Positions 23,978 through 35,367 of a stretch of 64,000 nt of DNA are shown here, one piece after another; within the stretch, counting starts at the first letter, position 1; each line of letters begins with the position of its first letter. Source of the DNA: Canna indica (Eukaryota; Streptophyta; Magnoliopsida; Zingiberales; Cannaceae); the NCBI GenBank assembly GCA_034359265.1, contig CP136890.1:27818501-27882500 (forward strand), read 5' to 3'. The notes beneath the pieces were generated by a model that was given only the letters and a program-made list of their open reading frames with translations, searched no databases and was not told the DNA's origin. Position numbers and translations under genes: made by a program.

Positions 23978-24664
23978 TGTTAGCCTAAGGTTTTCTACCT
24001 TGGTCTTAATCTCAGTTTTGATGATAATAAACATGGAACTAATGTTTTATTGAGAAATCTTTCAGGTTCCAAGTCGGTTAGCGCTCGACGTCCCCGATCG
24101 GAAAAATCGAAGAAATCGGAGAAATCGGTAAGGACGTTCGTTGACACTCGGGATTCTTCAAAAAGTTAGAGTTTAGGTTTAAGGTGTTTAGCATGTGATG
24201 TAATCCTCTTTATAATGCAAAGAATCCAAAAACCAAACCCGAACCCCAAAACATGAAAACCCAAAAACAGCCCTGAAATTCACTAAGTCTAGGGAGCTCC
24301 TTGGAGGGCTATATGACCTAGATATTTTCTTGACAAAAAAAATGACGGTAATTGTTCCTTGGGTAAAAACTAGATAATGATGTATTTTTAAGGAATTTTT
24401 AGAAGCCTTTAGCATACCCATATTTGACTCGGAAGATTAGAAAATTTCTGTTTTTCGAAAATTTGTACTAGACCCCGAAAACTAGATTTTGATTTTTTAG
24501 ATATTTTGAGTGAATCCAAATGGGGGGAATCCTTATATAATATTTATGTTTTAAAGTTATTAACTTTAAGTTAAGAAATATTGTATAAGTGGACTTAGCG
24601 AAGACAGAACCAGAAACAAGCAAACGAGCAAAAAAATCAAGCAAACAAGTAGTCTGCCCTGCCC

Positions 24665-24850
24665 AAGTTCGGTCAATTGATTGGTCGACCGACCAGTCGA
24701 CCGAACATTGCCTAGAATGGGCAAATGCTTTGGTCGCTCGGGCGATCGCTTGGTCGGTTGACCGGACAAGCGGCCGACGGGCTGTAACGGGCAAAAAATC
24801 GCCCGTTGATAAGAGAGAGCTCTCTTTTCTCTTCATGGCTTATAAATAGG
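24665..24850 (+). promoter_or_regulatory. Palindrome block and TATA box of the split solo LTR
   Basis: Contains TTGGTCGACCGACCAGTCGA, GGGCGATCGCTTGG and GGTTGACCGG, followed by TATAAATAGG at 24841. Same order as in the other three LTRs. Confidence 0.55.
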
Positions 24851-25202
24851 AAGCCATGAGAGCCTTCCTTCATGATGTTGATCACCTCTAACCTCCTTGA
24901 GCCATCTTTTGATCAATTCTAAGCTTTCATTGAGCCAATATTGTGAAAACCCTAGATTGAGCCAAAACCTTGATCTTGCCTTCATTCCTTCATTGATTAA
25001 CCATCAAAGGCATCAAGAGGAAGCTAGGAATCTTGTTTTGGAGTTAAGTATTTTATTATTTGATTTATTGCTCCATTTAGTGTTGTATTTCTTATTTATT
25101 TCTTTATATTTGAGTTTGTGTAAGACCTAGAGTGTACGTGGGTCTTGAAATTGGGTGGTAGCCTTGGTGTTTAAGGTTTAAATCCACTGGTGTAAATATT
25201 TT

Positions 25203-28147
25203 TCTTTTATTACAGAAAATCTTTTATTGCCCATCTGATGCCTCCATTTTTGCTGTGATCTGTTCAATCTATTTTGTTGGCACATATCCTACATCAATAA
25301 CAAAGAAACTAAATATATGCAACCAAAAAAAAATTACAAGTATATATTAGTGCATAACCATATTAAAAAAATAGCTTGCTATAAGAATGATAGGAATGAC
25401 TAGATGTCCAAACTGAATAGGAATATCATTCCTATATCATGAACTGATATAGGAATGACTAGTTGTCCAAATTCTAAGAAGATAAAGTAACATATATATA
25501 TACCCATTGAATTACACAATTCCATCATAAGAAATGAGTATTGAGATTTGAAGAAACCTTCTCTATCAAGCACTAGAAATTTACTTGGACCTGATTGCCT
25601 TCTCTATTAAGCTAATGAAGGAAACAATCAGGTCATGTCATGGTTCAAAATCAAGTCTTTATGACATGCTTTGTGTCATTTGATTAATTAGTATCAGATT
25701 TTCTTTTCAAAAGATTGTTTTGAATATAATTAAATAGAATAAATACTGCTAAACCAGAACATACTAATCAAAACAGGATGAGCTTTTGAGTCAAACTGGT
25801 CATGTCATGGTTAAATTTCAAAATCAGCACTATGGTTAAAATTCAAACTAGTTCTCAATAAGCTATTTTGTTTTTTAGGCCTTTTCAATTGCTAACTCTG
25901 ATAATAGTATCCTGATACTGGATACTATCAGTATCCTAATATATATCAGCATCAGGATACTAATATCTTGATATTAGTATCTTGATATCAGTATCATCCT
26001 GATACTGATATAGGAAGCTCCAGCTTATTCCTTGGCTGTAGCACTAGATTGGGGAAATACTGATATCTTGCATGCTTCTTTTCTTTTGGTATTTTGGGCA
26101 TCCTCATTATTGGTGGAATATATTATATGACTCTTAAAACAAAATTAATTAAATAGCAACAGCAATTAGTAGAAGGAAAAAGCTTCACACCCCAGGGTAG
26201 ATATCAGTATCAGGATACTGATATCAGAGTCTACTACTTATTTATGCTTATCAGTTACCTGTGCAACTATCCAGGTTAAGGATAAAAATTGTGCTCTGTA
26301 ACAGCTCGATCAGTATCAGCTTGCTATAGGAATGATAAGAATGACTAGCTGTCCAAACTGAATAGGAAGAAGCTCCAGCTTATCAAGACTGATATAGGAA
26401 TATCAGTCCTATATCAGGACTGATATAGGAATGACTAGCTATCCAAATTCTAAGAAAATAAAGTAACATCTATATTTACCCATTGAATTACACAATTCCA
26501 TCATAAGAAATGAGTATTGAGATTTGAAGAAGCCTTCTCTATCAAACACTAGAAATTTACTTGGACCTGGTTGCCTTCTCTATTAAGCTAATGAAGGAAA
26601 CAATCGGGTCATGTCATGGTTCAAAATCAAGTCTTTATGGAAGGAACTAAAATCAAGTGGTTTTGTAATGTTTAAAAATGAAATGTGGCTGCTTGCATGG
26701 TGTAATAAAGAGGTGGTTGTCAGTCCTCTTCAAGCTGAGCTAAAATCTTGTTCAAGTTTGGATATTATTCAAAATTGCCATAATTCTTCTACTTGTTGCA
26801 GATATGTTAAACAGAAATAGCTTTAATATGGATGAGGATAGCAGAGAGAAACTTAGAAGATTGAAGGGGAAGGAGATATCAGTATTGATACTGATATCCT
26901 AAAATCAGTATCAGGATATTGTATCAGGATACTGATATCCTGATACTGTTATCTTGCATGCTTCTTTTTTATGGACATAAAGGTCATGGTAGCAAGCCTT
27001 AAATTTCATGTGTTGATAAAGGTAATTAGGGAAGAAGATGGGATAAAGGTATCAGTCAACACAGTTAGAGACTATAAGTAATATATGGACATAAAGCTTA
27101 TTCTTTAACAACTATTAGTTTAAATAAAAGAAACCTAGCTAGCTACTTACTTGGATGGGTTCATAGCTCCAATAATCAATCATTTTCTTGAAGTGTTCGA
27201 GAGGAATGTCCGTAGGATGATTTTTGATCATCTCGTTGTTTGTTGCGTAATTGTCAAAATATTCCTTCTTGATTTTTGATTTGTGTTTTCTCCAAACTTC
27301 ATCCATAATTTTGAACACAACCCCTTTTCCTATTTCTGGAAGGATGAATTTTTTCTACAAAATGAAGCAAAACAAGCATTAATTTTGGTGTTCCTAATTG
27401 ACATAACAATAATGATTTAAACATAAGCTAATTATAGAATTACATATAATGACATAATATAACTTCAGATGTATCGTGTTCCGGTTCATCGGGTATATTG
27501 TGCTCTACCTCAACATTTGCATCCTCTTCCAGCTCATCAAGTATATTATGTTCTTCCTCAACTTGGTCCATGTCTCTACATTCCTCTTCTAGTTGATCTT
27601 CCTCAACTTGCATACCCATCTTCTCACGATATGCAACCACTGACATTGATGGGCGCAAAGGTGCAGTCTTTGTCTTCATTGTTGCATACTCATCTCCTTG
27701 CTCATGGTTAACTTCTCTTTGTTGATCTTGAATGGTTGACATTTTTTGCTTTGGTCCTTGGGTAGATCTTTGATATTGAATGATTGGTCTTTGTTGTTGC
27801 ACTTGAGAAGATTTTGTATTGGAATTGGAAGGAACTTGCTTTTGAGTAGAGGATATGGGTTTAAAGATGGCTGCATTAATTGTTTTTTTTACTTTATCTT
27901 GCACATTAGAAATGGCCTGTCTCATAGTAGAAGCACTAGGTTGAGTGGGGACTGCATCCTTTGGCTTTTCATATGGTGTTTTTCCTCTCTCTTGCACATT
28001 GATATTCTTCTTATTGGCCTCTGAAGAACTCTTTGAATTTAACTTCTTATTATGTTCAATCCTTTCACATTTAATTTTGTAATGCTTGGCTAACTCTTTG
28101 CTTGACTTTGCTTGTAGTGGAAAGTTCATATCACTTCCTTGTATCAT
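25203..28147 (-). pseudogene. Transposase_24-type second gene of the CACTA element, 3' truncated
   Basis: Plant Ptta/En/Spm transposase family (PF03004). Exon 1 (28147 to about 27450) is a 235-codon frame starting MIQGSDMNFPLQAK, polar and glutamine/lysine rich, with an acidic tail (EEDQLEEECRDMDQVEEEH). Exon 2 is 27355-27151: after a TGTAG acceptor it reads KKFILPEIGKGVVFKIMDEV, then WRKHKSKIKKEYFDNY and FKKMIDYWSYEPIQ, then a GTAAGT donor. Exon 3 starts at 25288 after a TGTAG acceptor and reads CQQNRLNRSQQKWRHQMGNK, the next piece of the domain. It runs into the LTR near 25203, so the C-terminus is gone. The exon 2-3 intron (about 1.86 kb) holds the repeats listed next. The exon 1 donor is not clear. 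Confidence 0.78.
25393..26639 (+). repeat. Direct duplication of about 0.27-0.3 kb in an intron
   Basis: 25393-25659 and 26339-26639 match closely over their length, for example CCATTGAATTACACAATTCC and TTACTTGGACCTG in both. The second copy has extra ATATCAG/CTGATAT bases near its start. The 0.68-kb spacer is full of GATACTGATATC phrases. No coding function. Confidence 0.85.
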
Positions 28148-28790
28148 CTCACTGCATAAATCATAGAATTTTTTTTAATTTTCAGTTATACAAATCATAA
28201 ATATATAGCATGTTCAAATATGAATAAAAGGAAGCTGCTATAGTAAGGTCTAAATAGTTTGGATATTGGGGAAATTCCCCTACCCTACTGATCAAGCCAA
28301 CTTGGATTTCTACTACTCCCTTATAAACAACCTTCAAAACCATATTATTGTTCATAGTTGGATTTCTACTACTCCCTTACAAGCCAACTTGGTTTTTTTA
28401 GGCCCTTGTTTCACTTGGACTTACAGGACATCAGGATGCTGATATCAGCATCAATATCAGGATGCTGATCAGCATCCTCATATTGATATTAGGCTGCTGA
28501 TATCAACATTATGAGCATCCTAATACTGATATTAGTATCAGGATCAAGGTGTGGGTTCTGTGAATTATGTAATTGACTATGATAAGGGGCTGAAAGGTGG
28601 CAACATCAGTAATATTAGGATACTATCAATAACATTAGGATACTGATACCTGATATCAGGTATCAGTAATATCAAGATACTTATATGAGTATCCTGATAT
28701 CAAGATACATCAATATTTGTATCCTTTTGCCTATAGCAACATCAATATCAATATGTATCCTGATATCAAGACACTATATAAGTATCCTTC
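25890..28790. repeat. Dispersed palindromic GATACTGATATCAG clusters
   Basis: Clusters of short, overlapping, mostly self-complementary words (CAGTATC, GATACTG, GATATCAG, CTGATATC) occur at about 25890-26010, 26195-26230, 26370-26420, 26875-26960, 28430-28530 and 28605-28785. They lie on both sides of the Transposase_24 exons and nowhere else in the window. They could be internal transposase binding sites or an expanded minisatellite. Confidence 0.7.
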
Positions 28791-29611
28791 ATGCTATCAT
28801 TAATTCTAAATTATCCAGATGTCACCATGTAATTCTGAATTATAAACACATCAAAAGGCATATAATAATAAGCCTTTATTCATATCAGTAGGGTATTAGT
28901 ATCAATTTCATATGACCATGAATAGCAGGTACAACAGCATCTAGGTGAATATGTTATCTAGCAAACCAAACACCAAACCATGACACCAACATATCAAAGA
29001 AAATGTTATCTAGCAGACTTGTAGTTAAAGATGTAATGCAAATGAATCATGGAGATATATGTATTAAAAAAAAGCAAGGTGCTTTTTTACCTCTCAAAAT
29101 CTTGATAATATGTCAAAATATAGAATTGCAGTAACCTTCAGTATGGTGATAGCTTCATGAAAGTGGTTGCAGAAAGGAGGCAATGCAAATGAAGTATCAA
29201 CTATTAAGTGGCTGCATAAAGGGTAATTTATGAGCGGCATGAATATCTAAGTAGGCTTCAAAGAAATACATGAAGATCATAAAACATGCACAAATGTGGA
29301 ACACCAATCAATCATCATATAACAAAAATTTAGCTTATGCATGAACAACCAAAAAGATAACCATCAAGGCATTGGAATCCTTATCAGCCACATTTATTAA
29401 AGGATAAATAGAGAATTGAAGTATCACCATTGCATAGGAATCCTTCAAATCCATCATGCTAGACAGATACATGAATTGAAATTGAAAAGGAAAAATGTCT
29501 AAGTTTAACCTGATTGTGCAAATCACTTACTTGCCGATGGGCCACTATAACATAATGTGATAGAATCATTTGGTTCGTCGATCAACCAGAAAATGCGAAA
29601 ATATAGCAATA
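28786..29611. other. Spacer between the two CACTA genes
   Basis: AT-rich, with only short frames of no recognised similarity. It separates the start of the Transposase_24-type gene from the 3' end of the TNP2-type gene; both genes read on the - strand. Confidence 0.5.
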
Positions 29612-32600
29612 TTAATCAAAGTAGTCCCAGAGTGTGTCATCAAAGTCGGACTCTTCTTCAGACTCAATTTCATTTGAAATAGCTGAATAATTTTCAACAA
29701 TTGTGGGCTCTATGTCGTCCCTTGCCCATTCAACATCAATTTCATCATCAGGCAAAGATAAATTAGTTGCTGGTTCAGATGACACAATATTATATATTTC
29801 TTCGGCACAATATGATTGGTCATTCATATTAGAAATCTCTCTATGAAGAGTTTTCATAACGTAATACATATTGTCATTAGAGGGATCACGAACATAGAAG
29901 CACTGTTGGACTTGAGAGGCGAGCACAAATGGATCATCCATATAACATTTTTTATCGAAGTGAACACAAGTCAACCTATACTTTTCTGATTCTACTTCAA
30001 ACCAATCACATCTAAACAAGACAAACTTGAAATTACCATAATAGTCTAGCTCAATTATTTCATTAATTGCACCATAATAAGTAACTGCATTCGTCGTTGG
30101 ATTTTGATCCTTACTACTAGCAAAGCTTTGAGTGATTGACATCAAAGTGACACCACTATTTTGTGTCCTGCGACTTGCATCATGTTGCCTAGTGTGAAAT
30201 TTACATCCATTGATGACATAACCCGAAAACCTTCTTGCAACTTTATTTGGGCCTCTACACAACTCCTTCAGTAGATCAGGGACATCCTCCTCCATTGCAC
30301 GATTTTTAAACCAATCAATGAAATCATGGCTTTGACTTTTTGCTTTGATCCACTTTCTTCCTCTCTTCTGATTTATGATATTTTCATGTTCACTACAAAA
30401 AAATTATTTTGTTACAACAATTATTCAAATGAGTTTATAAACAAATTTTTAAGGGCAAAGAATAGTTATTTACCTAATGTAAGGTTGAACTTCATCACAA
30501 TTGAACAAGATATACCGGTGAGCTTAGTTCTTTTCATTGTTGTCCATCGAAAATAAATTACATTTTTTCTTCCCTCCTATAGGACGACCCATGGATAAAA
30601 AAAACTAGACAGCTCAGCATCAAAAGACTCACATGTGCTAGCATTTCTTGTCACTCTGTTCCACCGTGTCTCCATATTAGAGTTCATATAATTTGAGCAA
30701 AATGTCAAGCATTCCTCAACAAAGTAACCCTCAGCTATTGAACCTTCAGGATGAGCTTTATTGCACACGTAAGCCTTCAGCTTTCCCAACTCTCTTTCTG
30801 GTGAATACATCCACTGAGAATGAACAGGGCCACTCAATCTTATCTCATTTGGTAGATGAATGGGCAAATGAAGCATTATATCAAAAAATGATGGAGGAAA
30901 AATCCTCTCTAATTGGCAAAGTGTTTCAGCAATCTCAAATTCCAAGGTCTCTAAATCATTTACATCAATAACTCTTTGATATATGGAACGAAAAAAAGAA
31001 CATAGACATATCAGAGGATAGGCAACTTGGTGAGGAAGTGTGTTAATCATTGCTACTGGGAGCAAGTAGTGTAGCATGAAATGAGCATTGTGACTCTTGT
31101 ACCCTGAGACTTTCAAGCCATCTTGGTGAACACATCTTAAAATATTTGCTGCACAACCATCGGGTAATTTTGCTTCCTTGAGAACGTTACAAAAAATAAA
31201 CTTCTCATTTTTGTTCATGTTAAAGCATGCTTTTGCATACTTTACTTTCTTGTCTTGATCCACTGGTTTCGGATAAAGTTTCTTTCTAATTCCCAACTCT
31301 TGCAAATCTAAATGGGCATTAACATGATATTTTGTCTTCCCCGTTATGTCCAACAAAGTCCCTATCACATTGTCAAATATGTTCTTTTCAATATGCATGA
31401 CATCAAGATTATGTCGTAGTTTATTATGCTTCCAATATGATAATTCAAAAAAAATGGACCTCTTCTTCCAAGGACCACCAATGCTTTTCTTTTCCATCTT
31501 CCCAAATGAATTTACAAAGTCTTGCAACAAGTCCAAGATCTCCGTCCCTTCTAACAAATTAGGTGCATGCCTATGTTCTTCTTTTCCATTGAAATCCCGT
31601 GTGTTTCTTCTATAATCATGACTCATCGGCAAGAAAATACGGTGATCCATATAACACATCTTTCTACTATGCTTCAAGTAAGCCGAATTAGTGTTATAAT
31701 TACAAGATGGACATGTTAATTTTCCCTTTGTGCTCCAACCACTCAACATAGCATATCCAGGAAAGTCGCTAATAGTCCATAAAAGGACTGCTCGCAACTT
31801 AAAAGTTTGATTCTTTGAAGCATCATATGTGTCTACTCCTAGTGCCCACAAAACTTTCAACTCTTCAACCAATGGTTGCAAGTACACATCAATATCTGTC
31901 CCAGGAGAGTGTGGTCCAGGGATAATTAAAGACAACATAAAATACTCTGACTTCATACATAACCATGGTGGAAGGTTGTATGACATAAGTATTACAGGCC
32001 ATATACTATAAGAAATACTCATGATCCTATATGGATTGAGTCCATCGCTAGTCAACCCAAGTCTTATGTTGTGTGGGTCACTAGCAAAATCAGGATAACA
32101 CTCATCGAAGTCCTTCCATGCTCCGCCATCAGCAGGATGCCTTAACTTTCCATCTCTTATTCGCTCTTCCTCATGCCACCTCATTAAATTTGCAGTCCTC
32201 TCACACATGAACAACCTTTGAAGTCTAGGAATTAACGGAAAGTGTCTTAAAACTTTAGCCGCTACTTTGTGGCCTTGCTTGGGATTTTCTAGCTCATTCT
32301 CTGCCTGTGAATTCTCAACCCACCGTGAAGCACCGTAAATATGACAAGACTTATCTTTCTCATGCTCTTTCCAATATAACATACAATTATTGGGACAAGC
32401 ATCAATCTTTTTATAATCAAGGCCCAAGTCCCTTATCATGGCTCTTGTTTTATTAAAAGATTGGGGGATGTTCAAATCTGGCATAATTTCTTTTAGTAGC
32501 TCTAAGAGTGCATTGAATGACATATTACTCCAGCCAAAGAGACACTTCATCAAATATAACCGAATGGTGAAGGACAAGGTAGAGAAATTTTTACAACCGG

Positions 32601-33024
32601 GGTACAATTCCTTGTTTGCCTCCTCTAATAAATTATAAAACTTTTTGGCATCTTCATTAAGACCCTCTGTAACTCCATCTTCTTCTGTCACTTCTCTAAA
32701 TCTATCATGCAACAATCCATCCATATCATCCATGTCATCCATGCAATTCTCTGCATCATCGATGTCATCATCCTCCTCTATGGGCATTGTCAACTCCTCA
32801 CCATGGTTTACCCAATCAGTGTAACCTTTTAGAAATCCATAGTCTATTAAATATTCGAAGACTACATCTTTTGTCAATCAACGACTATTACCACATTTCA
32901 CACAAGGGCATAAAATCTCCCCTCCCTGATGCCTTCCATTATTATAAGCAAAATTTAGGAAACATTGGACACCATTGATATACTCTGTACTATATCTCAG
33001 CATTTGAACTCATTCTTTATCCAT
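29612..33024 (-). pseudogene. TNP2-type CACTA transposase, inactivated
   Basis: Starts at the ATG at 33024. The Transpos_assoc-like N-terminus (YINGVQCFLNFAYNNG, CPCVKCGNSR) is broken by two TGA codons where tryptophan is expected, at codon 5 and just before LTKDVVF. The main frame 30577-32877 (766 codons) holds the Transposase_21 core (IDVYLQPLVEELKVLW, DFPGYAMLSGWSTKG, LTCPSC) and the DUF4218 region (HLPIHLPNEI, GPVHSQWMYSPERELGKLK). A frameshift at a T run near 30600 ends it. The next exon (to about 30472, RYILFNCDEVQPYI) has a TAA, then an intron to about 30393. The last exon (29612 to about 30393) carries WFKNRAMEEDVPD and a DUF4216 domain (FVLFRCDWFEVESEKY). Domain order is normal; the gene is dead. 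Confidence 0.9.
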
Positions 33025-33564
33025 TGATTTCAGTTAACTACATAAATAAAAAATGCAAAGGGTAAGAAACGACAACATCAACTTGATGAGTTATACATGC
33101 AACTCCAACATAGTGCAAAATCACTTAGAACATGTAGGCATAAATATGATCATCTTGAACTCAACATTACTTAAATTTAACGGTAATTATGAGAAAAACA
33201 TGTAGAACAAAGTGCTCATTTCCAAACACTTAGAACAAAGTATGAGAAAAACCAAAGTGAATGTGATTGTCCTATGATTTTAAGTCAAACCTGATGAAAA
33301 CCTAAGAGAAAGGAAATGTAATGGCATAAATCAAATCTAGCTAGTTTTTGGTTAATGATTTACAACCTAACTCGGGTTCAGCCAAACTTGATATCCAATT
33401 TGAGCTTACAACCTAGCTCGGGTTCACACCACTTCATAGAATCAAACTGAAAGAAGGCTAGTATTGAGAAGGCTAACTGTTAAGTAGGATAATGTTGGTA
33501 CGAAAGATTATTACTTTAAGATGTTCTTTCTTCCAAGTTATGATTTGTCTTATTTGATATGCAG
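33025..33564. other. AT-rich spacer upstream of the transposase, including an intron end
   Basis: No ORF. It contains a diverged pair of ACAACCTA(A/G)CTCGGGTTCA phrases at about 33360-33430. Its last part, ending in TTGATATGCAG at 33564, reads as the 3' end of an intron belonging to the captured gene fragment. Confidence 0.5.
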
Positions 33565-34034
33565 CTGGTCTTGAGAAGGGTAAGCAAACTCTTATGGAAA
33601 TGGTAATTCTACCAACTAAAAGAAGGGACCTATTTACTGGTCTTCACAAGCCAACTAGAGGTGCATCTTTAGAAGCAATTATTTAGCTTGAACTATAAAC
33701 TTTGGCGAAAGTATTTAGAGGTGATATTTATGTTGCTCAGGTTTGCTTCTCTTTGGCCCAATCTGAATATGGGAAAACAATGCTTGCTAAAGCTGTTGCA
33801 TCAAAATCAGAGGCCACATTCTTTAATGTTTCTGCTTCATCTTTAACATCAAAATGGGTATAACTTTATCATATCTAGTTTCACATGCAAAGCTTTGATG
33901 GATTACCAGTTTTTCTAATTAAAAAGTTCTTATTCTTTACACTATTGAAGCAGGTGGGGGAGTCTGAAAAGCTTGTCCGAACTCTTTTTGAGGTTGCTAT
34001 TGACAAGCAGCCATCTATAATCTTCATGGATGAA
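33565..34034 (+). pseudogene. Captured spastin-type AAA-ATPase fragment (three exons with introns)
   Basis: Three exons keep GT-AG borders: 33565-33660 (GLEKGKQTLMEMVILPTKRR, DLFTGL), 33741-33857 (Walker A region, then [18 protein letters not shown] and [11 protein letters not shown]) and 33954-34034 (VGESEKLVRTLFEVAI, then Walker B IIFMDE). This is the AAA domain of plant spastin-like ATPases, microtubule-severing family. A one-base difference in the Walker A codons (after TTTGGCCCA) shifts the frame and creates a stop. Only about a third of an AAA domain is present. It lies inside the CACTA element, opposite in orientation to the transposase. Retained introns mean it was captured as DNA, not as a retrocopy. 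Confidence 0.82.
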
Positions 34035-34529
34035 GTATGCTACTATAACTCCATGCTTTATTTGTTTAAATTCTCAAAAAAATATCATTGTTTGTATATT
34101 TGAACCTTATTATTCTAATATGAGAAACTCTTTGGCCAAAATATCTAGTTCTTTTCATCAATAAGCAATCATTGGATTGCTTAAAATGGAATCAAACTTC
34201 AAATCTAAAGTAGAACATTAGGTCACAAAAACTTGAAACTTGGTTGGTTGTGAGGACTACCGGATGAAATTAGATAATATGGAAAATTGTATATCATAGG
34301 ATCCAAAATTGTATGTTGATAACATGGAACTAAAGCTCAAATAATTAACAACTTACATCAGTTTAATTTATCATCAAATGTTATGTACGCACAGTACATT
34401 AGAATGTTCAATTAGATTTAAGTAAGATAGATGATGAGCACCTCCTTTGGAAGCGCTTCTCGTCTCTAAATGGATATCGCTCCAATTGCTCTTTCACCTA
34501 GTCAGACATAAAAAAATGGATGTTAGGCA

Positions 34530-34830
34530 CGCTTATCAACGGCAATAGAGCAGGCCAGAGGATTAGGACGCGAGCGGAGGGAAAAAATAAACAAGGAGGG
34601 GAGCAGGAGTTACCAGCGGCAAGCAAGAGTTACCAGCGCGAGGAGAAGTAGTAGGACAAGCGGGAACTACTAGTGGCGATACAGCCGGAGTTACCAGTGG
34701 CAAGCAGGAGGATTAGGATACTAGCAGGAGTACCAGTGGCGAGCCAAAAGAATTACCCACAGTGAGTAGGAGGAGTTACCACTGGCGATAGAGCAGGAGG
34801 AGGGCAGGCAGAGTGAAACAAGCTTGAAAG
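34530..34830 (+). repeat. GC-richer minisatellite near the CACTA right end
   Basis: Imperfect units built on GGAGTTACCAGTGGC(A/G)AGCAG recur about eight times with variable spacing. No ORF. It lies between the captured fragment and the subterminal repeats. Confidence 0.65.
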
Positions 34831-34909
34831 GGTTTTAGTCGAGCAGGGGGAGGCGGGATTTTTGTCGAACACAGCTGAAAAAGAGCGGGTTTTGAAACTA
34901 TTTTAGGGA

Positions 34910-35189
34910 TTTAGGAACGGTTCATTTTATTGTTCTATTTTTGACATATAGGAACGGTTTTGGGGTACTTTTGGGAACGGTTCTTATCAGTGTTCCCATA
35001 GTATTTGGTTACGGGAACAATTTTGAAAACCGTTCCCACATATTGGCTATGGGAACGGTTTTTATTAGTGTTCCCATAGTATTTGGATACGGGAACAATT
35101 ATTAAAACCGTTCCCATAAGTGATGTATGGGAACAGTTTTTTAACCGTTCCCAAAAGTGGCGTGGGCACAATCACAAAATGTAGTAGTG
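34910..35189. repeat. CACTA subterminal inverted repeats and right terminal repeat
   Basis: GGGAACGGTT and its complement AACCGTTCCC alternate about ten times. A roughly 75-base block (GGAACGG...GTTCCCATAGTATTTGG...GGGAACAATT...AACCGTTCCC) occurs twice in tandem. The last bases, GTAGTAGTG (35181-35189), are the terminal repeat (CACTACTAC on the - strand). Such arrays bind the element-encoded protein in CACTA elements. Confidence 0.85.
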
Positions 35190-35367
35190 CGTGTTTGCAT
35201 TGCTTCTTCTTGCGTTTGTTTAATTAGCATATTCACTTTGCTTCCGCTTGTTATTGGATTTATTAAATTGCCTAAGTAACCAAGTAAACGATTAAAACCA
35301 GAATTAGATGAATCAATTAGTAAACACACTATTCACCCTCCCTCTAGTGTAGGCCATTTCACCAACA

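Larger units (their letters stand above)
25201..35189 (-). mobile_element. CACTA (En/Spm) DNA transposon, left end deleted
   Basis: The right terminus, read on the - strand, begins CACTACTACATTTTGTG and is followed inward by subterminal repeats. It carries a TNP2-type transposase (29612-33024) and a second, Transposase_24-type gene (25203-28147), both on the - strand. The left terminus is missing: LTR sequence joins the last recognisable coding exon directly near 25200. Because about 240 bases of the host LTR are also missing on that side, one deletion spanning the junction explains both. A captured spastin-like fragment lies at 33565-34034. The element looks dead. Confidence 0.88.
23978..35367 (+). 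mobile_element. Solo LTR of the copia-related family, split by the CACTA element
   Basis: Left part 23978-25200 begins TGTTAGCCTAAGG. The right part 35190-35367 runs from GTGTTTGCATTGC to ATTTCACCAACA. Flanks are GAGAT and GGGTT, a diverged 5-bp duplication; unit 4 near 46890 shows the empty site. Compared with 16618-18197, about 240 bases are missing at the left CACTA junction. The palindrome block (24665-24780) and TATA box (24841-24850) are intact. Confidence 0.82.

Noticed and set aside
25890..28790. CRISPR-like array
   Set aside because: The repeats are short palindromic words with irregular spacing and no unique spacers, in a plant transposon.
33565..34034. A functional AAA-ATPase gene
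   Set aside because: Only part of one domain is present, the Walker A codons are frameshifted, and it sits inside a transposon.
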